A stretch of DNA of 52,860 nt from Bacillota bacterium (GCA_030526355.1 JAUNDC010000019.1:1-52860), one strand, 5' to 3'. Counted from the stretch's first letter, positions 8,244 through 17,099 are shown. Translations and numbers: made by a program. Notes: generated by a model from the sequence alone, not told the origin.

Positions 8244-9362
8244 CTACCGATTACGTAGCTTCTCGAAAAGGTCTCTTCTGCTGGACACTTCCAGTTTCTC
8301 GAAGATATGAGACGTGTGCTTTTTTACCGTATGCTCAGTAACTCCAAGCTCATCGGCAATGTCCTTTCTTTTCATATTCTTAAGAATAGCCTCAAATACC
8401 TCCATCTCACGAGAAGTCAGAAGCTCAATCTGAGGAATGCGGCCGATTATATAATCAAGTCTGTAATCGGCAAATTTCAGACTGCCATCGGAGCTATGCT
8501 GCGTTCCGGAACTACCAAAAGCTCCTGAAGCTCCAAACGGCTCAGAAGCATCGAATGATCGAGCTGAATAATCCTGTATAATTCCATACAGGAGAAGCAG
8601 CAGCATTTCAGAAATGACGTATGAAACCGACAGGAATTCAAATCCCATATCTATCAGCTGCTCAATAAGCCATATTCCTATATTACCAAATACAACAGCG
8701 GCGAGAAATACAGCATATTTGTATGATTCAACAGTTTTGCGTATAAGAGAATAAATTATAGCTGCAATCATGAGAAGGAAGTATATCAGAAGATATACAT
8801 AATAAACCCAGTGCAGGGGACCATACACCTTGACCAATCTTGAAACGCCATTGATTATCTCAAGCGAGGCGCTCTCATAATACCACCCGCAGTATCCCCC
8901 GCTGGCAGCAATAAGAAACACCCCGATGCTTATGCACACAAATACTGCATAAAGCCACGAAGGATAACTGATATTACATACCTTGACAATAATCATAAGC
9001 ATGAAAAGAATGAGAAATACAGAACCCAGATAAGCTATTCGGTTGGCAAGCAAAGCTTCTTCAAGTGTCCTGGAAATAGAAAGAGCAAAATACCCTATAT
9101 TGCATATCAGTACAGAAACAAACAACAGATTTAGCCGCGTATCCTTATCCTTGATAAGGCAGCACTGACATATCAGCAATATCAGCGATACGGAACACAC
9201 AACCCCATATATGATGGATATACACGCCGTGCTGCTTGGAGATACATCTATTTTACCGGATGATGCAAAAGCAGTCGCTGTGGCTGCACAAAAAAAGCAG
9301 GCTAAAAAAACAACATAAAAAATGTTTTTTATAATTCTCCTGCTTCTGCTATAATTCAGCAT
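8244..9362 (-). CDS. Membrane-anchored LuxR-type transcriptional regulator
   Basis: 372 aa. The first ~275 residues hold about eight hydrophobic helices: a leading one at ~13-33, then a seven-helix block like the 7TM domain found at the N-terminus of clostridial sensor kinases. Residues ~310-372 form a complete GerE/LuxR helix-turn-helix (LTSREMEVFEAI... GVTEHTVKKHTSHIFEKL). A Ser/Gly-rich linker joins them. There is no receiver or kinase domain, so this looks like a one-component regulator that binds DNA from the membrane. Start: GGAGG nine bases before ATG. It lies 121 bp downstream of a complete two-component set in the same orientation and may answer to a related signal. Its target is unknown. 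Confidence 0.85.
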   Translation of the reverse strand: MLNYSRSRRIIKNIFYVVFLACFFCAATATAFASSGKIDVSPSSTACISIIYGVVCSVSLILLICQCCLIKDKDTRLNLLFVSVLICNIGYFALSISRTLEEALLANRIAYLGSVFLILFMLMIIVKVCNISYPSWLYAVFVCISIGVFLIAASGGYCGWYYESASLEIINGVSRLVKVYGPLHWVYYVYLLIYFLLMIAAIIYSLIRKTVESYKYAVFLAAVVFGNIGIWLIEQLIDMGFEFLSVSYVISEMLLLLLYGIIQDYSARSFDASEPFGASGAFGSSGTQHSSDGSLKFADYRLDYIIGRIPQIELLTSREMEVFEAILKNMKRKDIADELGVTEHTVKKHTSHIFEKLEVSSRRDLFEKLRNR

Positions 9363-9429
9363 TTGTCAAGTCCTCCGGTTTTAATACCTAAATTCAAAAG
9401 CCGTTAATCAAGCCGATAAAAAATCGCTA

Positions 9430-9459
9430 ATTATAAAATTATATTATATTTTTTGACAA
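9430..9459 (-). promoter_or_regulatory. Promoter of the membrane LuxR gene
   Basis: TTGTCA (9454-9459), an 18-bp AT-only spacer and TATAAT (9430-9435) on the minus strand, about 70 bp before the start. The gene can therefore be transcribed separately from the two-component genes upstream. Confidence 0.6.
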
Positions 9460-9483
9460 ACAGCATGAATCAAAAGAACTATA

Positions 9484-10113
9484 TCAATCAATTTTTACTG
9501 CAATTCCGTTGACTCTGGCTTCTATTGCCAGCTCGGTACGATTACTGCAGCCTGTCTTTTCAAGCATATTATGTATATGATTTTTCACCGTATTCTCGGA
9601 AATCTCAAGCTTCTCCGCGATAGCTGCGTTTGGTATGCCTGTGGTCATCAGCTTGAGCACCTCCAGCTCCCGCTCTGTCATCTCCGAGCTCCTGGCAATC
9701 CCGATATTGGTTTCAGGTGCACTGTCAGGATAAACAGATTCTCCCATCATTGTTCTGTCCATCACATTTATTATGGTTTCTTTAGATGCCTCCTTGTACC
9801 AGAAGCTGTCCACTCCTATGCTGCGCGCTCTCCCCAGCCATGAAGGCTCCGGCATAGATGTGACTGCTATAACTCTGGTATCCGGGCTGTTCTTCTTTAT
9901 CCTTTCGGCAGCTCTGAGCCCGTTTGTACCGTCGTTCATCAGTATATCCATTATAACCAGATCAATATTATTTTTAAGCACATAGGTATCAGCAAAAGCA
10001 GCCGACTCCACCGAATATGCAACCTCGTATCTATCCGAAGGCTCAATATACATTTCGAAGAATTTTCGTGATATGAACTGGTCGTCAACTATCATCACCC
10101 TTGTCTTTTTCAT
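9484..10113 (-). CDS. NarL/FixJ-family response regulator
   Basis: 209 aa. Receiver domain at 1-~120 with the acidic pair D10-D11, phospho-acceptor D56 (LVIMDIL), a conserved Thr (VIAVTSM) and Lys (FWYKEA). A LuxR-type helix-turn-helix follows at ~145-205 (MTERELEVLKLMTTGIPNAAIAEKLEISENTVKNHI). The start overlaps the kinase stop as ATGA, so the two are translationally coupled and surely form a two-component pair. The HTH resembles that of the membrane regulator next door. Confidence 0.93.
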   Translation of the reverse strand: MKKTRVMIVDDQFISRKFFEMYIEPSDRYEVAYSVESAAFADTYVLKNNIDLVIMDILMNDGTNGLRAAERIKKNSPDTRVIAVTSMPEPSWLGRARSIGVDSFWYKEASKETIINVMDRTMMGESVYPDSAPETNIGIARSSEMTERELEVLKLMTTGIPNAAIAEKLEISENTVKNHIHNMLEKTGCSNRTELAIEARVNGIAVKID

Positions 10114-11405
10114 TTCACTTCCTCTTTCATAAACTCCAGCTGCAGCATAAAATGCGGTCTGCTCTGTATCATCATACTACCTCCTGCAGCTTCTACCGTA
10201 CCTCTCAGATTCATCAGTCCTCCGGTTTCCTGTATTTCATCTGACGGTGCCGTGCCATTGTTTGTGATGCTGACTGCAACAGCGCTCTCAGCTATAATAG
10301 TGACCTCCAGCCTGTTTCCGCCTGCATGCTTTACGGCATTTGTCAGACATTCATGAACTGCCGATATTATCGCCTTTCTTACTGTCCCTTCTTCAGGAAG
10401 CTTTCCATTCAATACAATCTCAACGTCAACAGCTTCGGCTGCATCAAGAAGCAGCTCCCATTCATTGCTCTGCTGCTGAGGCTCTGTATCGTTCCTCATG
10501 ACTGCCAGATTATACCTCCACAAAGACAGCAGTTTTTCCCGATTTCTTTCATGCTTCGGCTGCTCCAGATATGAGCGGAATGCCAGAAGTGTACGACCCG
10601 CTTCATTATGTACCTTTATTTTGGCAGAAAGGATTTCTTTTTCTCTTATTACTTTATCTACCTGAGTGCCGTATTCTCTGAGACGCTCATTCACAGCAGC
10701 CAGTCTTTTTATCTTCTCATCAAGAAGTTGATTGAGATGATACTGTGCCGTAACATCATATGCAATTATTTCAAAAACTGTACACTTCCCTGTTTTCAGT
10801 TCATTTTTCCTGAAATTCCATACGCTACCGTCGGCTGTCATAAGCATCATTACAGGCTCACGTTGTATTACGGCAGAGTCCTCAGATATGGTACCCGCGT
10901 ACAGACAATTCCAGAAGCTTTCTCCATTGAGAATCTCGCTGCCGATAAGCATACTGCTTATTCTGTTCATACGCTCGTTCACCATCAGAGGCTGCCCTGA
11001 TTTATCATAAAAGCACACACCATCATCCATAGCATTCAGGCTCTCTCTGAATGCATCAGGGGAGATAATCTGCTTTTTTGCTTTGCCGATTTTTATCAGA
11101 AGCATTATCTCAGCGGCAGCTATACCGCATAGTATCAGGGAGACTGCAACCCACGGTATCCTGCAGATTACGGCAGAAAAAAAAGTATAGTTTTCCGGCA
11201 CTTCATAATGCACACAATTGTCACAGAATCCCTGAAGCATAAACATAACAGCGCATAAAACAAGTACAGCTGCGGCTGTATAGCTGTGCTTCATACGTGT
11301 ACAGCATATCGTCACCAGAAGAAATAACGCACCTGCAAGCAGCGGCAGAGTACATATGCCGAAAGCGCCCTGTACATTCACCGACAGATTACCAAATATC
11401 ATCAT
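10110..11405 (-). CDS. Membrane sensor histidine kinase (NarX/DesK type) with PAS domain
   Basis: About 431 aa. Three or four hydrophobic helices occupy the first ~105 residues. A PAS-like domain (~113-220; MDDGVCFYDKSGQPLMVNERM), a coiled coil, a dimerisation/phospho-acceptor segment with KVHNEAGRTL (His ~266) and a HATPase_c domain with N-box HECLTNAVKHA (~351-361) follow. The His environment and the short ATPase match the HisKA_3-like kinases that pair with NarL regulators. The ATG at 11405 overlaps the upstream TGA as ATGA and has GGAGG nine bases before it. It is preferred over the ATG six bases upstream. Confidence 0.88.
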   Translation of the reverse strand: MMIFGNLSVNVQGAFGICTLPLLAGALFLLVTICCTRMKHSYTAAAVLVLCAVMFMLQGFCDNCVHYEVPENYTFFSAVICRIPWVAVSLILCGIAAAEIMLLIKIGKAKKQIISPDAFRESLNAMDDGVCFYDKSGQPLMVNERMNRISSMLIGSEILNGESFWNCLYAGTISEDSAVIQREPVMMLMTADGSVWNFRKNELKTGKCTVFEIIAYDVTAQYHLNQLLDEKIKRLAAVNERLREYGTQVDKVIREKEILSAKIKVHNEAGRTLLAFRSYLEQPKHERNREKLLSLWRYNLAVMRNDTEPQQQSNEWELLLDAAEAVDVEIVLNGKLPEEGTVRKAIISAVHECLTNAVKHAGGNRLEVTIIAESAVAVSITNNGTAPSDEIQETGGLMNLRGTVEAAGGSMMIQSRPHFMLQLEFMKEEVK

Positions 11406-13075
11406 CGGCATCCACCTCCCGTCGGCAGAATCAGATTAATAAATTCAGTGGAATCCTCAACTCCAACCTCCAGCTTACCGCCAAGCTCCGCCATCTCACC
11501 GCTGCAGAACTGCTCCGTAATCAGCACTGCCGGATTATTCATCTCAATGCGCACAGTCAGATTGCCGCTGCCCAACTCAATATCGACAAACAAAGTATCT
11601 GTATCCGGCATTCCTGTTTCCAGCGCTGCCTCAAACATCTCATATGCGACTAGTATAAGCCTTCCATCCATCTCACACTCGCCGCTGAATGAAGCATGTG
11701 CCTTTATACCATATAATCGTGCATATTCCAGTGATTCAGAGACAGCCAGACGCAGCTCGTCACTGCTCAGCGTCCCGTCTTTCTCATAAACCAACTGCAT
11801 ATTTGAATGACGTTTCACATATGTATTGATAATACATGCATATTTCATCATCTGTTCAAATTCAGTCTCCTCCTGAGGCGGATATTTCAGAAGCTTATCA
11901 AGCTTGTCAAGCTGAAGTCTGACACCCTCATTGATGCTTTTGTACAGGCTGCTCTGCTGCCGTATGCTGCTTTGCTTTTCTGCAAGCTTGTTCTCCGCAC
12001 TGAGCATGACATTTTCTTCATTCAGCATATTGCCCATATCCTCAAGCTCTTTATTCAGGCGATTGATTTCAGTTATGTCTTTAACCCAGTAGCCATAGCC
12101 GCCGTTTACCGCATGACTTCTCAGCTGGGTATTCCCACCGTTCAGAAACAGAGTGTCCTCTTCAGCCATCTGTACCTGATTCAAGGTTACAGGCTGGCTG
12201 CTGAATGAACGATAATGTATATTGCCATCGTTGTCCATTATGCCTGCACCAGTTGTGGAAGCCTCCCACAGCTTGTCATAATTGTCATTGGACGGTATAA
12301 GGCGGGAAACAATGAGACATTCGATGAAAGCAGCAAATACGAAACATATGACCTCCGGAACTTTATAAATCCAGTCAGAAATAATGTTCTGAGCAATAAG
12401 AAACATTACCATGTACAATGCTCCCGCTGCGACAGGTATCGTTGGAATCCATATTTTTTTCCTGTTTTCAGGAACGGCACACCTGACGAAAACCACAATG
12501 AGTATTGCAGCAAACATTAATCCAAGCCATATTATCGATGCGAAATATACAGGTCCGTGAGTATATGGGCTGTCGTACCAGTAATCAAGCCCTTCGGTAA
12601 ATCTGAATGCCTGCTGATGAATATCGTTGGTCATTATACCCGCAGAAATCACTGCAGCAGGTATATACAGCAGCTTCCAACCCTTGTTTATTTGCCAGTC
12701 ATACGGCTTGCCGATATAAAGCACCGAAAAGAACATAAGCAGAATAATAAAAGTCTGCGGTATGTAATACATATACCACAAATACCGGCTTATTGTCTGA
12801 TATGACAGAACCAGCTCATATCTTACTGTTCTGATCATTATCCAGAAAATAATAAGAACGGCAATCATCACGAAATACCTTCTTCTTTCGGGCTGAAGGA
12901 TACGTCTCATGAGCTGATATACCCAGATAAAGGCTGCGCCTGTGAACAATGCACAGATAACAGTATTAAAAGAAAATGTACCGTAATGGTACCCTGCCAG
13001 ACGCACAACGCCGGCAGACAATACGAGAACGATACATATAATATTTGAAATAACTGTTTCTCTGCTGCTTCCCAT
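11402..13075 (-). CDS. 7TM-type sensor with degenerate kinase ATPase domain
   Basis: 557 aa. About seven hydrophobic helices in the first ~260 residues resemble the histidine-kinase N-terminal 7TM sensor. A PAS-like piece (~270-325; GIMDNDGNIHYRS... HAVNGGYGYWVKDI), a long coiled coil (~325-385) and a C-terminal part laid out like HATPase_c (~445-555) follow. The N-box reads AYEMFEAALETG, lacking the usual Asn and His, and the G-boxes are not recognisable. It probably cannot bind ATP normally and may work as a sensing partner of the complete kinase encoded next. The ATG at 13075 is chosen over a TTG one codon earlier. The genes overlap by ATGA. Confidence 0.78.
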   Translation of the reverse strand: MGSSRETVISNIICIVLVLSAGVVRLAGYHYGTFSFNTVICALFTGAAFIWVYQLMRRILQPERRRYFVMIAVLIIFWIMIRTVRYELVLSYQTISRYLWYMYYIPQTFIILLMFFSVLYIGKPYDWQINKGWKLLYIPAAVISAGIMTNDIHQQAFRFTEGLDYWYDSPYTHGPVYFASIIWLGLMFAAILIVVFVRCAVPENRKKIWIPTIPVAAGALYMVMFLIAQNIISDWIYKVPEVICFVFAAFIECLIVSRLIPSNDNYDKLWEASTTGAGIMDNDGNIHYRSFSSQPVTLNQVQMAEEDTLFLNGGNTQLRSHAVNGGYGYWVKDITEINRLNKELEDMGNMLNEENVMLSAENKLAEKQSSIRQQSSLYKSINEGVRLQLDKLDKLLKYPPQEETEFEQMMKYACIINTYVKRHSNMQLVYEKDGTLSSDELRLAVSESLEYARLYGIKAHASFSGECEMDGRLILVAYEMFEAALETGMPDTDTLFVDIELGSGNLTVRIEMNNPAVLITEQFCSGEMAELGGKLEVGVEDSTEFINLILPTGGGCR

Positions 13076-13099
13076 CAATCATCCTGCCTATCTAATACA

Positions 13100-14047
13100 T
13101 CATGTAAAGGTGACAAGCTCCTGCTCAGGCTGCATACCTTCGGTAATACTTTCAAGATACAGCATAGGACCCTCTTCTCCATCTCCGTAAAGGTCACACG
13201 GTCCATAGTCAAACTTTACATCAATGCTTACCCACTGACCATGGCTGAAGTTCGGTTTTTTATCAAAAAAGCATGCAAACCCCAGAAATTGTATATCATC
13301 CTCGCAGCATGTCATCACATGCCTTCCCGGCACGAAGCACTGACGTCCGGGATCTGCGCTTTCACAGTATCTGGCATTGAAATGTATGGTTTTGCCCAGA
13401 TAATGCTCAGGATGATCCATAGCATCAAGATACCACAAACCGTAATCCATGTCATCTATTATCACCCGCTGACCAGTATAATCAAAAGGCATCACATCCT
13501 GTTCGTTCTCATACAGCGTTCCGTTTTCCCTTTCAAATACGACCTGAACCTGAGGATTGAACGCCTTGAAGTTTCTCCTATATTTCTGTCTATCTATGCT
13601 TTCACTGCATCGATTGAATATAATAAGATTCGAATCCTGCAGCGGTTCCATGAACATCTTTCTCATATTGGCAAGATAAAGCTCGGCAGTAGCCCCATTT
13701 ACTGTGGAATAAATTCCTCCCAAAGCCCAGTCCTGCGGCATGCCGCTCTCGAAGAGTGCATCCATTTCCCACATACCGTTGTATTCGATCATTATCTGCG
13801 CAGGTGCATAATCCACTTCACACTGCTCCCAGAATTCACGGTTCAGATCTTCCTGGTTTTCAATTTTGATAAGGACCATTTCATACTTCTCAAGAAATTC
13901 CTGACTGTATGAATTCTCTCCTTCTTCGCATTGTATCAGCAGAGTAGTTCCTGGTTCCAGAAAATCCTCTTCACCTGCCACCTCATGTATGAGCGTTGTC
14001 TTGCCGCTTTCAAGCAGACCCGTAAATAAATATACAGGTATCTCCAT
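13100..14047 (-). CDS. CobW-like GTPase, second of a pair
   Basis: 315 aa. P-loop GLLESGKTT at ~10-18, so the N-terminal half is a COG0523/CobW-type G domain. The CxCC metal motif usual in the family is absent. The G4 position reads IIFNRCSES rather than NKxD. The C-terminal ~120 residues carry several Cys/His (CFVPGRHVMTCCED, a YCESADPGRQC stretch) that could bind metal. The ATG at 14047 with AAGGTGA is used; an upstream in-frame start would lie inside the preceding gene. It starts 10 bp after that gene. Family knowledge: such GTPases deliver or sense metals or cofactors. The substrate is unknown. Confidence 0.8.
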   Translation of the reverse strand: MEIPVYLFTGLLESGKTTLIHEVAGEEDFLEPGTTLLIQCEEGENSYSQEFLEKYEMVLIKIENQEDLNREFWEQCEVDYAPAQIMIEYNGMWEMDALFESGMPQDWALGGIYSTVNGATAELYLANMRKMFMEPLQDSNLIIFNRCSESIDRQKYRRNFKAFNPQVQVVFERENGTLYENEQDVMPFDYTGQRVIIDDMDYGLWYLDAMDHPEHYLGKTIHFNARYCESADPGRQCFVPGRHVMTCCEDDIQFLGFACFFDKKPNFSHGQWVSIDVKFDYGPCDLYGDGEEGPMLYLESITEGMQPEQELVTFT

Positions 14048-14057
14048 ATTTTTCACC

Positions 14058-15002
14058 TTACTTTCCCAGAACCTGTGACAGGTATTCCTCATTCAGTTCA
14101 GTTCCTATAACACAGATTCGCCCTGTATAATCAGGTTCACATTCTCTTATTTCAATCTCATCAGGAACCATATCAAATTCCATCCATTTACCGTTGGCTC
14201 CTTCGACTATGCCCTTGGCTCTGAGCACCTGTCCGAAATCGTCTGTAATGCTGAACATTTTGAGGATATCTTCAAGCTCACTGCGTTCAAACTTGTGAAC
14301 TGTCTGGATTCCCCAGCTTGTGAATATCTCATCTGCATGATGATGGTCATGGTCGTGGTCATGTTGATGTTCATGATGCTCGTGAATGAGTTCTTCCTCT
14401 AAATTCCTGCCGTGATTGAGAGCATCAATAACTGCACCACGCTCCAGCTTGTCCCACGGAGTCGTGATTATTGCCGCATCATGATTATGCTCCTGCAGAA
14501 TATCAACACATTCCTTTAATTTCTTTTCTTCCATATTCTGCGTTCTGCTCACAACAAGTGTGGATGCATGCTCTATCTGGTTGCTGTAGAATTCATTGAA
14601 ATTCTTAATATACATTCTGATTTTGCTGCCGTCAACAACAGTTATCCTGCTGCTGATTTCAATGTCACAATCATCCTTTACAGCCATCACCGCATCTGCC
14701 ACCTCAGACAGCTTGCCTACGCCTGACGGCTCTATAATAACACGGTCAGGTGTGAATTCATCTACTACCTGCTTCAGTGATCTGGCGAAATCACCTACCA
14801 GTGTACAGCAAATGCAGCCTGAATTCATTTCAGTAACCTCTACTCCTGAATGCTGCATAAAACGGCTGTCTATACCGATTTCTCCGAACTCATTTTCGAT
14901 AAGAACAATTTTCTCACCTTGATAAACCTCAGATATAAGTTTTTTTATAAAGGTAGTTTTACCGGCACCCAGAAAGCCCGAAATAATGTCAACCCTAGTC
15001 AT
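14058..15002 (-). CDS. CobW/COG0523 GTPase (metallochaperone-like)
   Basis: 314 aa. Walker A GFLGAGKT at 9-16, metal motif GCICC (C63, C65, C66), the EPSG switch region and a CobW C-terminal domain (~230-312). A His/Asp tract with about a dozen His lies at ~207-222, typical of zinc- or nickel-handling members. The G4 guanine-specificity motif reads VVSRTQN where NKTD is expected. First gene of an apparent five-gene run that continues into the sensor/kinase/regulator genes. No terminator is visible in the 10- and 24-bp gaps. The His/Cys content predicts metal binding; which metal cannot be told. Confidence 0.9.
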   Translation of the reverse strand: MTRVDIISGFLGAGKTTFIKKLISEVYQGEKIVLIENEFGEIGIDSRFMQHSGVEVTEMNSGCICCTLVGDFARSLKQVVDEFTPDRVIIEPSGVGKLSEVADAVMAVKDDCDIEISSRITVVDGSKIRMYIKNFNEFYSNQIEHASTLVVSRTQNMEEKKLKECVDILQEHNHDAAIITTPWDKLERGAVIDALNHGRNLEEELIHEHHEHQHDHDHDHHHADEIFTSWGIQTVHKFERSELEDILKMFSITDDFGQVLRAKGIVEGANGKWMEFDMVPDEIEIRECEPDYTGRICVIGTELNEEYLSQVLGK

Positions 15003-15035
15003 ATTCTAAACGCTCCTTTTCTTCCATATGCATGA

Positions 15036-15044
15036 ATTATATCA
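15036..15044 (-). promoter_or_regulatory. Extended -10 promoter of the CobW run
   Basis: TGATATAAT on the minus strand gives an extended TGnTATAAT -10. There is no good -35. It lies 34 bp before the ATG at 15002; the AAGGAGCG ribosome site lies between. Confidence 0.5.
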
Positions 15045-15062
15045 CAAATTCCGTCCGTTTTC

Positions 15063-15959
15063 TTAGATAAATATATTAACTGTACCTATTACAAGACCAA
15101 TAAGAGCACCAAGCCTTACAACGTAATCCAGCTCGTTTTTCATGATGGACAATATCAGTTCTTCCACAAACTTCATATCCATGCTGCAGATTTTTTCCTC
15201 GACTATGCTGCCTATGTTTATTTCATGTAAAATGAGCGGTATGACTTTGGTCACGGCTTTTTCATAGATTTCACCTATCACCGTTTTTATCAATTCTTTA
15301 TTATCAGGAGAGCTTATAGCATTACCAATATTCATACCGCATATATTATCGATCTCCTTTGTTGAGATCTCTCTGATTTTCTCTCTGCCTTCTCCATCAA
15401 TATATTCTCTGATACTGTCTGCTGCAGGTGCTGCAAAGGATGCAATCACATTATCGTTGAGCATCATGCTTATCATCGGATTATTCAGCTTTTCTCTGAC
15501 GAATCTGCCGCCTACATCAGTTATCACGCTGCAGTAGTCGAATTCCGACAGCACCCTGCTGATACGCTCTGTCAGATAAGCCGACACCGTGCCTTTTACA
15601 TCATCAATCTTCTCTTCACCGATGACTTCAGTGCCAAGCTCCTCCACTGTCATATCCGCAAGGGCTTCTGCTGTCATTTTTTCATACAATGCATCTGTCA
15701 CCTTGTCTGTTGTCTGCTGTCCTGTAAATGCTGATTTCAGGTCCTCCTCTGTAAGCAGTGTTTCGCCTACGGCTCTTCCGCATGCTGCTGCGATTCTGTC
15801 TCTGTTTTTCGGAATCACTCCAGGAGTGAAGGGCAGTGTCCTGCCAAAAATTTTTACCGGTTCAAGCGGCTTGAACAGCATTTTGACAGCTATCCAGTTG
15901 GTGCAGTAACCTATGATGGCCCCAAGCAGCGGGCCGGCAATATAATGTAATACTTCCAT
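15063..15959 (-). CDS. DUF445 family membrane protein
   Basis: 298 aa. The start (GPLLGAIIGYCTNWIAVKMLFKP, then FTPGVIPKNRDRIA) is the signature of the DUF445 (YheB-type) family. There is a membrane segment at each end (residues ~5-25 and ~278-297) and a long helical middle. GGAGG precedes the ATG. It begins 22 bp after the flavodoxin stop and is probably co-transcribed with it. The family role is not established. Confidence 0.88.
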   Translation of the reverse strand: MEVLHYIAGPLLGAIIGYCTNWIAVKMLFKPLEPVKIFGRTLPFTPGVIPKNRDRIAAACGRAVGETLLTEEDLKSAFTGQQTTDKVTDALYEKMTAEALADMTVEELGTEVIGEEKIDDVKGTVSAYLTERISRVLSEFDYCSVITDVGGRFVREKLNNPMISMMLNDNVIASFAAPAADSIREYIDGEGREKIREISTKEIDNICGMNIGNAISSPDNKELIKTVIGEIYEKAVTKVIPLILHEINIGSIVEEKICSMDMKFVEELILSIMKNELDYVVRLGALIGLVIGTVNIFI

Positions 15960-15981
15960 TTATCATTCCTCCAAGCTGTTA

Positions 15982-16482
15982 TTAATTGATTACATTCTGA
16001 ACATTGGATGCGAATACAGCTGCTTCCCTCAGATCCTCTTCATCGGGATGGGCTGTTCCTTCATCGAACATCTCTTCAAGTTTTGCGGAAACCTGAGGCA
16101 TGTCTTCGATGAAAGTCTTCCTCTGTTCATCAGAAATTTTGCCCTGGCATACATATATACCAAGATATTCTACACCATCTGACAGCCATACGGACATAGC
16201 AGTTTCAATTTTTTCTATATATTTTTCTGATGGGTACATTCCGCACGTTGCGAATAATGCCACACCGCCTGTTTCTATCTTGTCCAGACACTCCATTATC
16301 ATAAAGCTGCAATTCTGATTATGTACCGGAAATCCCACGAAATACACATCTGCTTCCGGAATTTCTATATTCCCGGTCAGCTTGACAAGCTCTTTGTCCT
16401 GTGAATCTATACTGTCATAGATTGCCATTGCCAGGCTCTCCGTATTTCCTGTATCTGACTGATATAAAACTGCGTACTTCAT
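15982..16482 (-). CDS. Flavodoxin family protein
   Basis: 166 aa, one domain. The FMN phosphate loop is YQSDTGNTE (residues ~7-15), with aromatic-loop candidates GFPVHNQN (~50-57) and TCGMYPSEKY (~79-88). It would bind FMN and act as a soluble low-potential electron carrier or small reductase. GGGAGGAG precedes the ATG. The leader carries a 13-bp direct repeat (16494-16506 and 16521-16533) and the MarR-type palindrome at 16541-16556, so it is very likely regulated by the neighbouring MarR protein. A MarR/flavodoxin pair also occurs beside bilirubin reductase in gut clostridia (bilQ/bilS). No reductase gene is in this window, so that link is only a suggestion. Confidence 0.88.
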   Translation of the reverse strand: MKYAVLYQSDTGNTESLAMAIYDSIDSQDKELVKLTGNIEIPEADVYFVGFPVHNQNCSFMIMECLDKIETGGVALFATCGMYPSEKYIEKIETAMSVWLSDGVEYLGIYVCQGKISDEQRKTFIEDMPQVSAKLEEMFDEGTAHPDEEDLREAAVFASNVQNVIN

Positions 16483-16540
16483 AAATTTTCTCCTCCCTTA
16501 CTTTGCTTACTTCACTTTCTTCCCTTACTTTGCGAAATAA

Positions 16541-16556
16541 AGTTTAATTTTAAACT
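16541..16556. promoter_or_regulatory. MarR operator upstream of the flavodoxin gene
   Basis: A perfect palindrome AGTTTAATTTTAAACT, identical over 16 bp to the core of the marR operator at 17055-17070. It lies 59 bp before the flavodoxin start and overlaps a TATAGT -10-like hexamer. Confidence 0.8.
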
Positions 16557-16596
16557 ATATGGTTATTTTTTGCTACCATAATATCAGGTTTTAATA

Positions 16597-17034
16597 TCAT
16601 ATGGCAGCATTTATATTTCTGACAATTTTACCCGTGACAGACCTGAGAATTTTCAGCTCTTCATCTGATATCCCTTTTGTTATCATTTTCTCAATTTCAT
16701 GGTCCACCATCTTGATTTCACTGATAATCGTTTTGGCATTTTCCATCAGCATCAGTCTCGTGCATCTCTTATCTTCGCTGTCTCTGACAGTATCAATCAT
16801 CCTTCTCTGCCTGAGTCTGCCTATCGATTGCGAAACATGACCTTTGGTGAACAGCCCTGTATCAACAATACATTTAGCAGTGTTGCTGTCTTTTGATACA
16901 TCGAGATAAAGAAGAATCTTGAGATCTATTTTTCTCAAATCATATTTTTCTTCAAGATAGTTGTATTTTTTCTCGACAAGTCTCCCGAACTGGAGCCCTG
17001 TCAGCAGCAATTCGTCCAGCTGATTCATTTTCAC
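16597..17034 (-). CDS. MarR family transcriptional regulator
   Basis: 145 aa, normal MarR length. The winged helix covers ~35-105: a recognition helix region FTKGHVSQSIGRLRQRRM and a wing with DSEDKRCTRLMLMENAK, the usual DxRxxxLxLT-like signature. Helices at both ends would dimerise. No Cys-based sensor is evident beyond C55 and C94. It is expected to repress its own promoter and the flavodoxin/DUF445 transcript through the shared palindrome, released by an unknown small molecule. Ribosome site AAGGTG. Confidence 0.93.
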   Translation of the reverse strand: MKMNQLDELLLTGLQFGRLVEKKYNYLEEKYDLRKIDLKILLYLDVSKDSNTAKCIVDTGLFTKGHVSQSIGRLRQRRMIDTVRDSEDKRCTRLMLMENAKTIISEIKMVDHEIEKMITKGISDEELKILRSVTGKIVRNINAAI

Positions 17035-17049
17035 ACCTTTTCGTTACGG

Positions 17050-17099
17050 ATATTAGTTTAATTTTAAACTAATATATCACATAATCTCTCTTTTATCAA
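17050..17099 (-). promoter_or_regulatory. marR promoter with overlapping 26-bp palindrome
   Basis: Minus-strand TTGATA (17094-17099), 17 bp, TATATT (17071-17076). A perfect inverted repeat with arms of 12 bp (ATATTAGTTTAA) and a 2-bp centre spans 17050-17075. It therefore covers the -10 and the start site, the classic layout for autorepression. Confidence 0.85.
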
